Below, piece by piece: positions 1 through 7,079 of a stretch of 7,187 bases of DNA. A program made the translations under genes and the position numbers. Source of the stretch: Methanosarcina sp. (GTDB lineage: Archaea > Halobacteriota > Methanosarcinia > Methanosarcinales > Methanosarcinaceae); the NCBI GenBank assembly GCA_003157235.1, contig PMJC01000363.1:1-7187 (forward strand), read 5' to 3'. The notes below the pieces were generated by a model. The model saw nothing but the letters and a program-made list of their open reading frames with translations. It was not told where the DNA came from and ran no database searches. Every line of letters begins with the position of its first letter. Position 1 is the first letter of the stretch.

Positions 1-1587
1 TTTTTCTCTGCACAAATATTAATTATTGGTGCTTCTTCACTATGGAATTTTATGCCGTTTATAATTAGATTCTGAAATACCTGAGCCAGCTGGGTACTAT
101 CTGCCATTACTTCAGGTAAAGAACCATAAGACACAGTAGCTTTATTCTCTTTTATATATAAATCTAAATTGGATAGTGCCTGATTCAAAATAAATTCACA
201 ATTCACAGTTTCAGGCTCTTTAGTACTTCGAATAATTTGAGAGGATTTTAAAGGATCATTTATCAGATTTTACATGTGGGAAGCCACGTCAACAGCAAAA
301 TTGATGTATTTATCGACCTTATAATCGAGATTACCTTGATATCTCCTTTGCAAAAGTTGCAAATAACTTGTGATCATCTCAGAGGTTCTTGTAAATCGTG
401 CGATGAAACGTAATCAAATTGTTCTAATTCTTCATTTGATTGGGTAAGTTCTTCTAATTTCAACTTTAACATTTCTTCTGCTTTTTTGCTCTCGGTGATG
501 TCGGTATTTGTTCCAAACCACTGAATAATGTTTCCAGCGGCATCTTTCAGGGGCAAAACACGCGTGAGGAACGAGGGGAAAATTTCATCAGCTCCGCGCA
601 GAGGTAACTCCATATCAAACATCTGCCCCGTAGCAAGCGAAGCATTCCATTGTTCCTGCACTTTTGGCAGCGCTCCTGGGTCATGACACTCTGCCAGCCC
701 CAGCTTCCCATCTGCTCCGGCGTGGTGCCGGTGTAAGAGTACCGGCGTTCATTATACCAATAGATATAGCCATCTGGATGGGCGATCCAAGCCAATTGTA
801 GGATCGTATTAGCCATTTTATGGAAATGCCTTTCACTTTCCAGCAGCATTTCAGTGGTTTTATGAAGTTCTTCGGACTGAACCTGCAACTCCTTGAATTT
901 CATCTGGAGATTCCCGTAAGCTTCACGAATATCCTCTTCATACCTTTTCCTCTGTAGAGCCTGCACAATTGCTAGCGCGATAGCTTCAAGATCCACCTGC
1001 TGCTAGCAGCTATAGCCACCGTCACGGTTTGCAATCCCTAACATACCCATTATTTCACCATCTAAGACGAGGAGTACGCCAAGAAATGAAGTAAGCGATG
1101 ATGATCATGTGGCACACTGATACTATTTGGATGTGACAGTGGGTCGTTAGTAAATAAGCTTTTCTCGCTGTTAATGACACTACCGTAAAAGTCATGAAAA
1201 CAAAATCTCCCGGAGAACGGCAATGCCCAATCTTGTCGCACATCAAACACCTCAGCCTATGTCGCTGATTGCAATATCAGGCAGTAATCCATCATCACCC
1301 ACCAAATTGATGAATCCAACCTGGCTGTCGGTCACTTCCAGATATATGGATAAACACTCATTTCCCAGATCTTCTTCTGTTTTTTCCTGCACTACAATGC
1401 TGAAGATCCGGTTGATTTTCTTAAGAATACGGTTGTTTCTGAGCGTTATTTTGGCTTCGAGTTTATCCTTAAGTTTAATCAGCTCATTCTTGGTATTTAA
1501 TGCCTGATTGACTTTTTCCAGCTCAGCTGCCAGTTCCTGGACTCTGATCTCCAGTTCATAGGAACTCAAACGATTAGAAATAGTCAT
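1..1587 (-). pseudogene. GAF-PAS sensor histidine kinase, decayed and cut by the left edge
   Basis: Remnant of a cytoplasmic sensor kinase that would have autophosphorylated and passed phosphate to a receiver. Reading leftward from ATG 1585-1587: a coiled coil (about 45 residues), a GAF domain ('RIFSIVVQEKTEEDLG', 'SLFTNDPLSHP', 'MGMLGIANRDGGYSC'), a second coiled coil, a PAS domain ('ILQLAWIAHPDGYIYWYNE' to 'GNIIQWFGTNTDITE'), the HisKA helix with phosphoacceptor His ('SSHDLQEPLR'), and the start of the ATPase domain with an N-box-like 'QVFQNLIINGIKF', which runs off the window. No transmembrane segment is visible. The match is continuous only across several frames: stops at 1252-1254 (TGA, expected Trp), 1003-1005 (TAG, expected Glu) and 270-272 (TAA, expected Gln), and frameshifts near 1246, 1193-1208, 1076-1080, 683-686 and 377-381. 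The start is supported by GGGGAATT just upstream. Family assignment is firm; the gene is clearly dead. Confidence 0.9.
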
Positions 1588-2046
1588 AATTCCCCAGTTA
1601 TTTTTAAATAGACATTTTGCAGATGTACACAGTTGAGACTCATAATTTAATCATTTTGAATTTATATGTATCACTGAATTCGGAACTGCATCAGCCTGAT
1701 TTTTTAGCAGGTTTTTTATTCAAGTTTGCCCTTTGGTGATTTTGGATCCAATTAGTGATTTAAGATTCCATGATAATGATTTAAAGATAATATTTAGATA
1801 TATTTAAGTATATAAAATAAAAATTCTTTGTTAAATAATCGCCAATAATTTTGAGTCGTTAAATACTAAATATACGTCTTTCGCTATAGGTAAAACTGAA
1901 AAGAATCTAAATAAGAGATTTCATAATTAATAGCAACGTCCTAAAATTTTGATCATCAAATTTCAAAACAGATGACTATTGATGCTGGCCCTTTCAAGCT
2001 GATCTCTCAATAAACTTTTTCCCATTTTATTATGGAGCTTTGGTAA
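1588..2046. other. AT-rich divergent intergenic region
   Basis: No coding frame of note lies in these 459 bases. The region separates the leftward kinase pseudogene from the rightward response regulator, so it should hold both promoters. Toward the regulator, TATATAAAA-like sequence at about 1809-1818 is the best plus-strand TATA candidate. It would imply a leader over 200 bases long, as some Methanosarcina genes have. A bulged inverted repeat (AAATTTTGAT / ATCAAATTT, about 1945-1963) lies further downstream. The CCTG...CAGG element followed by TTTTTT at about 1693-1718 resembles a weak plus-strand terminator, but no plus-strand gene precedes it. None of these sites is strong. Confidence 0.5.
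1660..1667 (-). promoter_or_regulatory. TATA-like box of the kinase pseudogene
   Basis: On the minus strand this reads ATATAAAT, within GATACATATAAATTC. It lies about 75 bases upstream of the kinase ATG at 1585-1587, which would give a 5' leader of roughly 45-50 bases if transcription starts about 25 bases downstream, as is usual for archaeal TBP/TFB promoters. It sits in very AT-rich DNA, so a chance match is possible. No clear purine-rich BRE is visible. Confidence 0.35.
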
Positions 2047-2499
2047 ATGAAAATGTTAGATAAGCCTTTTTAAATTCTTTTAATTGAAGACAACAAAGGA
2101 GACGTTGGATTAATTGAAGAATTTTTCGAAGATACAAAAATTCGAATTAGTTTTCATGTTACAGAAGATGGAGAAGAAGCAATCCGTTTTTTATTGGGTG
2201 AATATCCGTTTTTAGGTTCTCTGCAACCAGATATAATTATTTTGGATTGGAATTTACCGAAAAAAACAGGACATGAAGTTCTTAAAGAAATAAAAGATAA
2301 TAGTAACCTTAAAAGCATACCCGTAATCATTTTAACTACTTCCAGCGCTGAAAAGGACATATCCAAAGCTTATGAACTTAATGCCAATGCCTATATCGTT
2401 AAATCTATTGACTTTGACGAATTCATGGAAGTAATTAGATCCATAGAAGACTTTTGGCTTAAAGCTGCAATATTACCACCAAAAATCACCACTTCATAA
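2047..2499 (+). pseudogene. Rcp1-type single-domain response regulator with a nonsense codon at position 9
   Basis: Stand-alone CheY-like receiver of the Rcp1 type, 150 codons, with no output domain. It would accept phosphate from a PAS/GAF histidine kinase and act through protein contacts in the cytoplasm. Counting from ATG 2047: acidic pair E14-D15 ('LLIEDN'), phosphoacceptor D67 ('ILDWNLPKKTG'), switch T97/T98 ('IILTTSS') and K119 ('AYIVKSID'), ending in the 'FW' tail typical of this group. The Lys-Pro usual after the conserved Lys is Lys-Ser here. GGAG (2034-2037) lies nine bases before the ATG and supports this start. Codon 9 (2071-2073) is TAA, where relatives usually have Glu ('P-x-E-I-L-L'); GAA to TAA is a single change. 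The rest is uninterrupted. A later TTG (2194) would drop the acidic pair and cannot give a working receiver. Damage is minimal, so inactivation is recent, or it is a sequencing error. Confidence 0.85.
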
Positions 2500-2573
2500 G
2501 CTGAAAAAAGTGCAATTTATTCCTCCGCTCTAAACTATTTTTCATTTCCCAGTATATCTGCCGGATCAATCAA

Positions 2574-3528
2574 TCAGGCTAGCCATTTTGTGTCCTCAAA
2601 ACTCTCAAGTAGGAACTTCAAAACAATTGTAAGAGGTATGGACAGAATCACACCTGCTGTTCCTAGTACATAATTCCAGTAAATGAGGGCAAGAAATAAG
2701 GAGGCAGGAGATAATTTCAGCCCTTTTCCTGCAAGTGATGGGAATACGACGTTTTCTGCAAGCGTATCGATAACCACGATAACGACAATTACTCCAAAAG
2801 CACCTGTTGACCCATACTTGAACAGCGCAAGCATTGTGAGTGGAATAGAGGCTAGAACTAGACCAATGTAGGGGATATATAAGGACGCCCCAGAGAATCG
2901 CAAAATCAATGCCTCCTATAGGGGAGAACGACGGTAATTCCAACGGCTGTGATAAGGTTTGTTTCTGCTCTTATAGCCAAAAAACCTACCAGATTTTTGC
3001 CCAATTTACTCATCCTCATTTGGAGTTCGGATTATTTTTCAAGTTCCGAATTTTTTTCCAGGATCATTGGAGGCATCTATTAACAAAAACACTGTCGTAA
3101 ATATGATAATTATAACTGTTGTACCAGTATTCACAAGTCCACTACTACTTCTCATAAGAGAGATCATGATTGAGGTAATACTGCGTAAAATTGAATTCAA
3201 GGAAGTATCTTCTTGTAGGGGAATAATGTGTAAGAGTATCTATGAATCCTACTAAATTAGTTTGGTAGATAGGGATCTTGTTCCCAAATTGAATTGTACC
3301 TTTTACAACAATCATACTAAGAATCGTGACAATGAAAGCAAATAAAAGAATCAGTAGAAGAACACTCAATCCAGCAGGAATACCCTTTTTTTTGAGCCAG
3401 CGAATATGCGGGATAAAGATCAAGGCAGCAAAAATGGAGAAAAAATGGGTGTGAGGATAGAGCGAGCTCCCACATTCCAAGCGTCAGGATTACAGCAAAA
3501 GTACTGTATACTAAAATCCTACCACATA
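2574..3528 (-). pseudogene. AI-2E family (PerM-like) membrane transporter, decayed
   Basis: Remnant of a polytopic membrane protein of the AI-2E exporter-like family, whose members move small solutes or ions and whose substrate is mostly unknown. Pieces, in order: a poorly framed N-terminal hydrophobic segment ('FAVILTLGMW', about 3485-3515); 'FIPHIRWLKKKGIPAGLSV' with the next membrane helix (to about 3340); the amphipathic region with 'PLQEDTSLNSILRS' and a helix 'TTVIIIIFTTVFLLID'; 'LVGFLAIRAETNLITAVG'; 'GGIDFAILWGVL'; then the family-typical 'YIPYIGLVLASIPLTM' and 'DTLAENVVFPSLAGKGLKL' in the last 111 codons. Frames change near 3420-3470, near 3220, at a T7 tract (3051-3057), near 2917 and near 2880, where several residues between 'WGVL' and 'YIPY' also seem lost. 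A TAA interrupts at 3032-3034. No start codon is clear, so the right end is approximate. Confidence 0.85.
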
Positions 3529-3574
3529 CAGAATTGCTATTAATGTAATTGCAACTCCTCTAAGTATCAATCAG

Positions 3575-4902
3575 TTATTGCACAGTGATATGAGTTCTTT
3601 TCTTCTGACCCATACCTTTCCGCTTACTGTGACAACTCTTTACCTTTTTGCCACTCCCACAGGGGCAAGGATCATTGCGTCTGACATTAACGAAAAAGCT
3701 TCTTCCATGACCAGAACCCTCATAACCTCCGAAGCAGGGAGACCATGACGTATCAACTCTGCAAGGATCTGCATCGGAAAATCAATGTGATGAAAAAAAG
3801 CTTTCCAACCATCACAGAGATAATTCATACCCTGTTCTCCAGTAGAAGTGATCAAGAAGCAGTTCTTTGGACATTCTCCTCTGCAAGCGAATAGCACGTC
3901 GCATTCACGGCATACCTTCGGGAGGGAATCACGTTTATCCTGTCCAAACTTGTACTGCCTTTCTGACCCTACAAGCTCGATAATTTCTTTTTCCATGATA
4001 TTGCCTAACATATAGTTGAACTCAACAAAATGATCACAAGAGTAAAGATCCCCATTGTGCTCCAGAGTAAGCCCTATGCCACACGTTTATTCAAAAACAC
4101 ACATTCTCGAAGACATTCTAAGCCACCTGCGTGCAGAAGCTTCAAAAGTTTGCACGAACATTTTCCCCACATCATTTCTTATCCACTCGTCGAAAATGAT
4201 GTTCAGGAAATTGCCAAACTGTTCAGACAGTACTGAACGATTTGAAACTCTGTCTCCTTTTTGGTAAAGAGTATTTTCCTCCTCATTAATTCGCTCTACA
4301 ACTGGAATAAACTGAATCCAGTCTGTCCTTACTTCATCCCGCATAAAACGATAGACTTCGAGTGGGTAATCAGCATTAATTCGATTAACTGTGGTTAGGA
4401 CGTTGTATTCAACACCGTGTTTTTGCAACCGGCGAAGCCCTCTCATAACTCTGTCGAAGGTCACCTCTCCCTTTTTGTCTACCCGATAGAAGTCATGTAG
4501 TTCATGTGGGCCATCGATGCTGATCCCAACGAGAAAATTATTTTCCTTGAAGAATTGGCACCATTTGTCATCAAGGAGTGTACCGTTGGTTTGCATCGTG
4601 TTTTCGAAAGTCATTTCAGGCTTTTTGTACTTTTCCTGCAGTTCGATGGCACGTCGATAAAATTCAATACCCATAAACGTGGGTTCACCTCCCTGCCAAG
4701 CAACGGTTACCTGCTGAGTACGGTGAGCTGCTATAAGCTGTTGGATATAGTTCTCAAGCACTTCGTCTGACATACGAAACGTGCTGCTGGGATAAAGCAG
4801 TTCCTTGTCAAGAAAACAGCAGTAGGAGCATTCAAGGTTGCAAATTGATCCTACTGGCTTTGCAAGTACGTGAATGCGTGTAGGTGGATAGTCTTGTGCC
4901 AT
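3575..4902 (-). pseudogene. Anaerobic sulfatase-maturase (radical SAM/SPASM) with C-terminal SEC-C motif, interrupted
   Basis: Radical SAM enzyme of the anSME class, which oxidises an active-site Cys or Ser of a sulfatase to formylglycine in the cytoplasm. The radical SAM cluster motif C-x3-C-x2-C is present ('CNLECSYC', residues 21-28), then 'WQGGEPTFMG', 'QTNGTLLDD' and 'GISIDGPHELHD'. The SPASM region keeps all eight expected cysteines: 'CVFE*TC', 'YSCDHFV', 'CRECDVLFACRGEC' and 'YLCDGW'. The tail holds a zinc-binding SEC-C motif ('[18 protein letters not shown]') seen on many such maturases. Two lesions break it: TAA at 4087-4089, where relatives often have Glu, and a one-base shift at the A5 run 3693-3697 that separates the SEC-C tail; without the shift the frame ends at 3640. 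ATG 4900-4902 is preferred over the in-frame GTG at 4906-4908 because AAAGGAAG (4909-4915) abuts the GTG but sits well for the ATG. No sulfatase gene is in the window. Confidence 0.92.
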
Positions 4903-4917
4903 TTTCACTTCCTTTAC

Positions 4918-4938
4918 TAGGATTGATGTTCAATCCTA
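4918..4938. promoter_or_regulatory. Perfect 9-3-9 palindrome upstream of the maturase
   Basis: Arms TAGGATTGA and TCAATCCTA are exact reverse complements around a three-base spacer (TGT). The element ends three bases before the maturase ribosome binding site (4909-4915). This is the size and symmetry of an operator bound by a dimeric helix-turn-helix repressor. In the transcript it would instead form a 9-bp hairpin beside the ribosome binding site. The sequence cannot decide between these, and no regulator gene lies next to it. Confidence 0.5.
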
Positions 4939-4961
4939 TTCTTTCGATCTTTGCAATAATA

Positions 4962-4976
4962 GCCTGACAGGCAGGC
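4962..4976. promoter_or_regulatory. Short GC-rich palindrome in the maturase leader
   Basis: GCCTG and CAGGC flank a single A (4962-4972), and a further AGGC follows directly. It is GC-rich within an AT-rich leader and lies about 25 bases upstream of the 9-3-9 palindrome. It may be part of the same control region or a small RNA hairpin using the second CAGGC (4972-4976). The function is unknown and chance is possible. Confidence 0.25.
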
Positions 4977-5016
4977 AACATTTGGATACAAAACTCCCTT
5001 GCTATTTAGATTATTG

Positions 5017-5264
5017 TCATGCCTTATATACTCCATTCTGAACTTCCTGGCCCTCTATCAGCTCGCCAGTGACATCCACGATTAAGCTATCGAGGGGGGG
5101 TTGTTAAACTCACAGTGAGGCTGAAGGTCAAGTTCAACGTTATCCTGGAGAGTGAATCTACGTAGGGCTGCAGCTTCTGAAAGTATGGCTTTGAGCGTCC
5201 AGATTGCACCCGTCGTAACCTTGACCACGAAGCCATCCTCCGCGCTGAACTGGAATAATACGTC
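5017..5264 (-). pseudogene. Unrecognised protein fragment, frameshifted at a G7 tract
   Basis: I do not recognise the family. One frame (5082-5264, 60 codons) reads as a plausible soluble protein ('FSAEDGFVVKVTTGAIWTLK', 'AILSEAAALRRFTLQDNVEL', 'DLQPHCEFNNPP'). It then slips at the run of seven G on the plus strand (5094-5100) into a second frame that continues sensibly ('DSLIVDVTGELIEGQEV', 'QNGVYKA') to TGA at 5017-5019. Upstream, a TGA at 5265-5267 closes the first frame. A neighbouring frame gives 'MPPEIMVGVRTH' before it, so the N-terminus may also be damaged. No signal peptide or membrane segment is seen. The last codons contain TATATAAG (about 5023-5030, minus strand), which could double as a promoter for the maturase, whose ATG lies 120 bases further on. 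Coding origin is inferred from composition only. Confidence 0.45.
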
Positions 5265-5430
5265 TCAATGAGTTCTGACACCTACCATGATTTCGGGAGG
5301 CATTTGTTAGTCGTATTGCATGTGAGTTATCATTGCAATGAGTGGCTATAACTGCTTGAAAAGGTAGACTGCTGCATAATGGACTTAGGCCTCTGCTCGA
5401 TTATAGTAGTGCCGATGATTATACGTAGCT

Positions 5431-5660
5431 CTAACTTAGAGTTAAGAGATTCATCGTGTCCTGTAACAGCTCGGTGACGAACACATTCTCAACCTTCGCC
5501 AGCTTGGCAGTCAGCTCATCAGGTCTTCCGTCTCCTGTCCAAACGAACGAAAGTTCATTCCAGTCAAAGCTGTATGCTGACGAGACGTCTTTGTCGTGAA
5601 TGTACTGCAAGTGACGGATAATAACACCATACTTGTAGCATATGCAGGAACAAGATACGA
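5431..5660 (-). pseudogene. Unrecognised protein fragment downstream of DUF1330
   Basis: I do not recognise the family. From about 5640 down to TAG 5431-5433 one frame reads like a real C-terminus: 'KYGVIIRHLQYIHDKDV', 'SSAYSFDWNELSFVWTGDGR', 'PDELTAKLAKVENVFVTELL', 'QDTMNLLTLS'. It has no in-frame ATG. Just upstream the neighbouring frame gives 'SYLVPAYAT', and one base added near 5637 would join the two pieces, so a frameshift is likely. The piece begins directly after the DUF1330 stop at 5664 and could have been the next gene of an operon or a C-terminal extension of that protein. No membrane segment or known motif is visible. Coding origin is an inference from composition. Confidence 0.4.
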
Positions 5661-5663
5661 CTT

Positions 5664-6047
5664 TTACTCAGAAAATCGTGCCCCAGCTCCCATTGGTGAC
5701 GTTGCATACAACACAGTACGTTCCAGGCCTTGTTCACGGTCTACATGTGCTTTGTGATATTCTGGACTGTTCACCATCTCCAGAAAGACTTTGCTCGAAG
5801 GATACTCAACAAGCACAATGACATCCCATGTTTTATCGCCCACAAGCAATTAAACCGCCTTACCAGCATAGACTATGCGTGCGCCACATGCTTCAAGCAT
5901 CGTCGAGATGCTTGTAGCATAGCGATCGTATGCCTCTGCTCCTTCTTCACCCTTGAACTTCAGCAGATTCAGCATAACAATGATGCCATCGTCAGGATTT
6001 GATGGCAGGACACTCAATGCTTCATCATTTGGTACAATCGAACTCAT
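5664..6047 (-). pseudogene. DUF1330 family protein with one nonsense codon
   Basis: Small soluble protein of the DUF1330 family (dimeric alpha/beta-barrel fold), function unknown. The full frame is 127 codons, the usual length for this subgroup. Characteristic stretches are 'GIIVMLNLLKFKGEEGAEAY' (residues 21-40), 'EACGARIVYAGKAV', 'TWDVIVLVEYPSSKVFLEMV', 'SPEYHKAHVDREQGLERTVL' and 'YATSPMG'. Codon 66 (5850-5852) is TAA between 'AGKAV' and 'LLVGDKTWD', where relatives often have Gln. The frame is otherwise continuous, so only this one change breaks it. The ATG at 6045-6047 has an AAAGGAG site six bases upstream (6054-6060). GGTATAAC (6111-6118, minus strand) is a possible TATA box at a fitting distance. 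Unless the stop is read through, the product is truncated at 65 residues and would lack half of the fold. Confidence 0.85.
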
Positions 6048-6359
6048 ATAAGACTCCTTTAGTTGATATCTTTAAAGAGCGGAAATAGCCCAAAGAAATT
6101 AGGGATCTTTGTTATACCCTTTTAATCATTTCTTTGAATCAATTTCTTTCTCTTTCCCGAATCATATCGTTTTCCATGATTTGCCTGGAAGCGCTCTGGA
6201 AGTGAGTTCACAGTAGCTTGCCGTTAAATGTCCCAGACCATTAATTTTTCCAGGCTGCAATGGGCCTTTTTTCTTAACAAAATGCTGACTAAGTAAAAGG
6301 AAAACAAATCACTTTCTGACGCTTAAACATTCACCATATCCAGTAAGTGAGCTTTTGGA
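6048..6359. other. Intergenic region with an 8-bp inverted repeat
   Basis: No credible gene. The left part is the DUF1330 leader. GCCTGGAA (6183-6190) and TTCCAGGC (6248-6255) form an inverted repeat with a 57-base interval. The right arm is followed by GGGCC and a run of T (about 6258-6267), which resembles a weak plus-strand terminator, but no plus-strand gene precedes it. TGGAAG also repeats directly at 6186-6191 and about 6197-6202. Confidence 0.35.
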
Positions 6360-6603
6360 GTGACTTCATTTCTGGCAGATAAATTTCGTAGCCAGGAAAA
6401 AATGACCAGGGGTGCAATTCCCAAACTTCTCGGTTTATCTATGAGTCACCTAATTTACTGCCTAAAACATGGTGTGTATTTTATTCTCCGCTCACGTGTG
6501 AGGATACCGGTCAACTCGTCCCGGAGTCGTTGGCGGGTAGAATCAGTCATCGACCCTCTTGGTGGAGCCCACTTAGGTCAGCACCGTGGCCAGTAACTTA
6601 TTT
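6360..6603. other. GC-rich island with a weak open frame
   Basis: The stretch from about 6480 to 6600 is markedly richer in G and C than its flanks. It contains CTCAC-GT-GTGAG (6491-6502), a near-perfect short palindrome, and complementary stretches such as ACTC/GAGT around the CCCGG near 6518. A plus-strand frame starting with GTG 6360 runs to TAA 6594-6596 (78 codons: 'GAIPKLLGLSMSHLIYCLKH', 'WRVESVIDPLGGAHLGQHRG'). It has no good ribosome binding site and no family I recognise. The island could be a decayed insertion, a structured RNA or a repeat; nothing here decides it. Confidence 0.2.
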
Positions 6604-6947
6604 TCCTCTCCTACTGCCTACCCCAGGCCATGTTTGTTGGCTTTTCCTTGGATTGAGATTCCCAAACTAGTCCCTATATACTAATGAGCTGGAATATTTA
6701 TTAATACTGGCTTAAAATTCATTTACTTTCAACTCGAAATTCTTCTTCATTCCTGAAACTTTGGGGGTGGAGATAACGGTTATTTTGACTTTACAATGGT
6801 ACTCAAAAAATCTTGGCAAAAAAATCGAAAATGATTAAGTTACTAAATGTTTAAAATGTTATTTTTCATACTAATATAACTACCATTCCAGTTAGAAAAT
6901 ATCTATACATGATATTCAAAGTTGTTTATAATATTCGTTAATTAGTA
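6604..6947. other. AT-rich intergenic region, nothing identified
   Basis: I see no gene, tRNA, repeat array or clear promoter in these 344 bases. The left third is mixed in composition, and from about 6790 it becomes very AT-rich. A 12-codon plus-strand frame after GGGGGTGGAG near 6765 is too short and too far from that site to support. Confidence 0.4.
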
Positions 6948-7055
6948 TCAAAAAAGAGCAAAGTTAACAAAGAAAATTAATGTTAAAATAATTGATGCGA
7001 TCACAGAAGATAGCAGATAAATACAGGCTACCAAGAGATCCAGAGTTCTAAACAT
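6948..7055 (-). CDS. Possible small single-span membrane protein
   Basis: A 35-codon frame from ATG 7053-7055 to TGA 6948-6950 encodes an almost wholly hydrophobic peptide ('FRTLDLLVACIYLLSSVIAS' then 'IILTLIFFVNFALF'), which would span the membrane once. It begins 24 bases after the DUF1622-like stop on the same strand and could be co-transcribed with it. No good ribosome binding site is seen. T-rich DNA read on one strand often gives hydrophobic frames by chance, so this is only a candidate. Confidence 0.18.
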   Translation of the reverse strand: MFRTLDLLVACIYLLSSVIASIILTLIFFVNFALF

Positions 7056-7079
7056 GTTATGAGGCTTTTTAGCCCTATT

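Noticed and set aside
1003..1005. UAG as a pyrrolysine codon in the kinase
   Set aside because: Methanosarcina do use UAG for pyrrolysine, but this gene also has other stops and several frameshifts, and kinases of this type are not pyrrolysine proteins.
1055..1250. Two overlapping minus-strand frames as separate small genes
   Set aside because: Each matches part of the same GAF domain; they are one domain split by a frameshift near 1193-1208.
1223..1507. Plus-strand 94-codon frame
   Set aside because: It is antisense to the kinase coiled coil and GAF region, which match known domains; a shadow frame.
5087..5281. 64-codon minus-strand frame starting at 5281
   Set aside because: Low-complexity, Ser/Arg-rich translation that shadows the more protein-like neighbouring frame at 5082-5264.
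5101..5330. Plus-strand HicB-like start ('LKVKFNVILE')
   Set aside because: Only about ten residues look right, with stops soon after; the minus strand gives a much longer sensible reading.
1003..5852. Stop codon reassignment (TAA as Glu or Gln) as the explanation for in-frame stops
   Set aside because: Frameshifts accompany the stops in several genes, all three stop types occur internally, and the response regulator and transporter end naturally at TAA or TGA. Decay explains everything more simply.
7063..7074. Hairpin GGCT-TTTT-AGCC as terminator of the DUF1622-like gene
   Set aside because: The stem is four base pairs and the T-rich tail lies on the plus-strand side, which is the wrong orientation for the minus-strand gene.
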